From Thalassiosira profunda (Eukaryota > Bacillariophyta > Thalassiosirophyceae > Thalassiosirales > Thalassiosiraceae), in contig JALLAP010000856.1 in assembly GCA_036939355.1 (NCBI GenBank), forward strand, positions 1 to 14,125: a stretch of DNA of 14,125 bases, read 5' to 3'. The translations under genes and the position numbers were made by a program. This document shows positions 13,573-14,125 of this stretch, one piece after another (the stretch's first letter is position 1; every line of letters starts with the position of its first letter). The notes beneath the pieces were generated by a model. The model saw only the letters and a program-made list of their open reading frames with translations, was not told where the DNA came from and did not search any database.

Positions 13573-14125
13573 TCAAATCGATGCCAGGAGAGCAACAGCA
13601 ATTGATGCCCAAACCGTCAGCTGGACCAGTCTCCCACTTGCAGACGACGATGGCTCCAGAGTTGGACCAGTCGGTGATGGTGGCCGCGGAAAATCAATCG
13701 GTCTCAGAGAAGGCCTTGTCGGCTCAGAAGTTATTGTTGGACTCGAGCTGGGTGCCGAGCTCGCATCAGGCGATGGAGTAGAGATGGGAAAGCTGCGACA
13801 CCGCCCCCAGAGAGTGCACAGAAGCGTGTCCGAGAGAGTGGATACAGTCGGCGTCGGGCTAGCCGTGGGCTCAAAGCTCGAGGCTGAAGCCTTGGTCGGC
13901 TGAGCAGTGGGCACGTCGGAGGAGAGTGTTGGCGAAGCGGTGGGTGCCGTCGACACCACAATGAACGATACCCGAGTCGGAGTCCGCGTTGGCTTTGGAG
14001 AGGGAGCGTTCGATACAATCGAATCGCCATCAGCCGGTGCCGCCGTTGGAGTGACAATCGTCGGATTCGTCGAGGGCCGGGTGCTTGGCCTCGGGCTCTC
14101 CATTAAGCTTGGGGTTGCCGTTGGC
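13573..14125 (-). CDS. GPI-anchored Pro/Thr/Ser-repeat surface protein, C-terminal part
   Basis: The frame is open to the right edge, so the N-terminus is missing; at least 183 residues are visible. Most of it is low complexity with irregular PTxxPS/PTASPT units (PTATPS, STRPSTNPT, APTASPTLSSDVPTAQPT). Such tandem PT motifs are common in surface or cell-wall proteins of stramenopile algae. One short cysteine-containing island, LLCTLWGRC, interrupts the repeats. The C-terminus is a polar Ser-rich stretch (PSSSASGR) followed by a hydrophobic tail LVQLTVWASIAVALLASI ending at the stop. That is a typical GPI-attachment signal with a small-residue omega site. It is therefore likely a heavily O-glycosylated cell-surface protein. 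The ATG at 14103 is internal, because the repeats continue upstream. It converges on the F1-alpha-like gene with only 56 bp between stops. Any domain upstream is unseen. Confidence 0.65.
   Translation of the reverse strand, partial: PTATPSLMESPRPSTRPSTNPTIVTPTAAPADGDSIVSNAPSPKPTRTPTRVSFIVVSTAPTASPTLSSDVPTAQPTKASASSFEPTASPTPTVSTLSDTLLCTLWGRCRSFPISTPSPDASSAPSSSPTITSEPTRPSLRPIDFPRPPSPTGPTLEPSSSASGRLVQLTVWASIAVALLASI

Noticed and set aside
1..14125. CRISPR arrays, insertion sequences, phage or plasmid functions
   Set aside because: None seen. The splice sites, targeting peptides and gene content are those of a eukaryotic nucleus.

Overview
The window is nuclear DNA from a eukaryote, most likely a photosynthetic stramenopile (ochrophyte) or another alga with a red-lineage complex plastid. 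The evidence is short GT-AG introns (69-125 nt, one of 385 nt) and one GC-AG intron in GC-rich DNA. Two proteins begin with signal peptides followed by aromatic-residue transit motifs (VAA|F and VGA|W) of the kind used to enter complex plastids. A Pro-Thr-repeat surface protein and a ciliary transition-zone gene (B9D1) point to an alga with a flagellated stage. The species cannot be named from sequence alone.

Layout, left to right: a secreted protein (-, runs off the left edge); a NUDT5-like Nudix hydrolase (+) followed 36 nt later by a 2OG-Fe(II) dioxygenase (+), possibly one fused gene; a predicted thylakoid-lumen CPHC thioredoxin (-); prefoldin subunit 6 (+, three exons); B9D1 (-); a tail-anchored TPR protein (+); the ribosome-biogenesis factor Noc2 (-, two exons); a nucleus-encoded, organelle-targeted relative of the F1-ATPase alpha subunit that has lost its P-loop (+, two exons); and a GPI-anchored PT-repeat protein (-, runs off the right edge). 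If the Nudix and dioxygenase are one gene, strands alternate perfectly (-+-+-+-+-). Every 5' end then lies in a head-to-head intergenic region of about 270-390 bp, and every 3' end faces another 3' end across 56-490 bp.

The genes do not form a pathway. They are housekeeping functions (chaperone, rRNA processing, cilium, nucleotide sanitation, plastid redox) in a compact genome. The most novel item is the F1-alpha-like protein at 10997-13516. It keeps the alpha-subunit fold motifs, Walker B and the arginine-finger segment, but not Walker A, and it carries a long N-terminal region and an acidic insertion.

Two single-N positions (3459 and 12948) are each flanked by perfect direct repeats of 59 and 72 bp. 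They look like unmerged contig overlaps. Collapsing each restores a normal prefoldin and an uninterrupted F1-alpha-like frame. Introns share a recurring TTGCAAATG/ATTTGCAAT-type motif, and the B9D1/TPR promoter region holds an AT-rich minisatellite.
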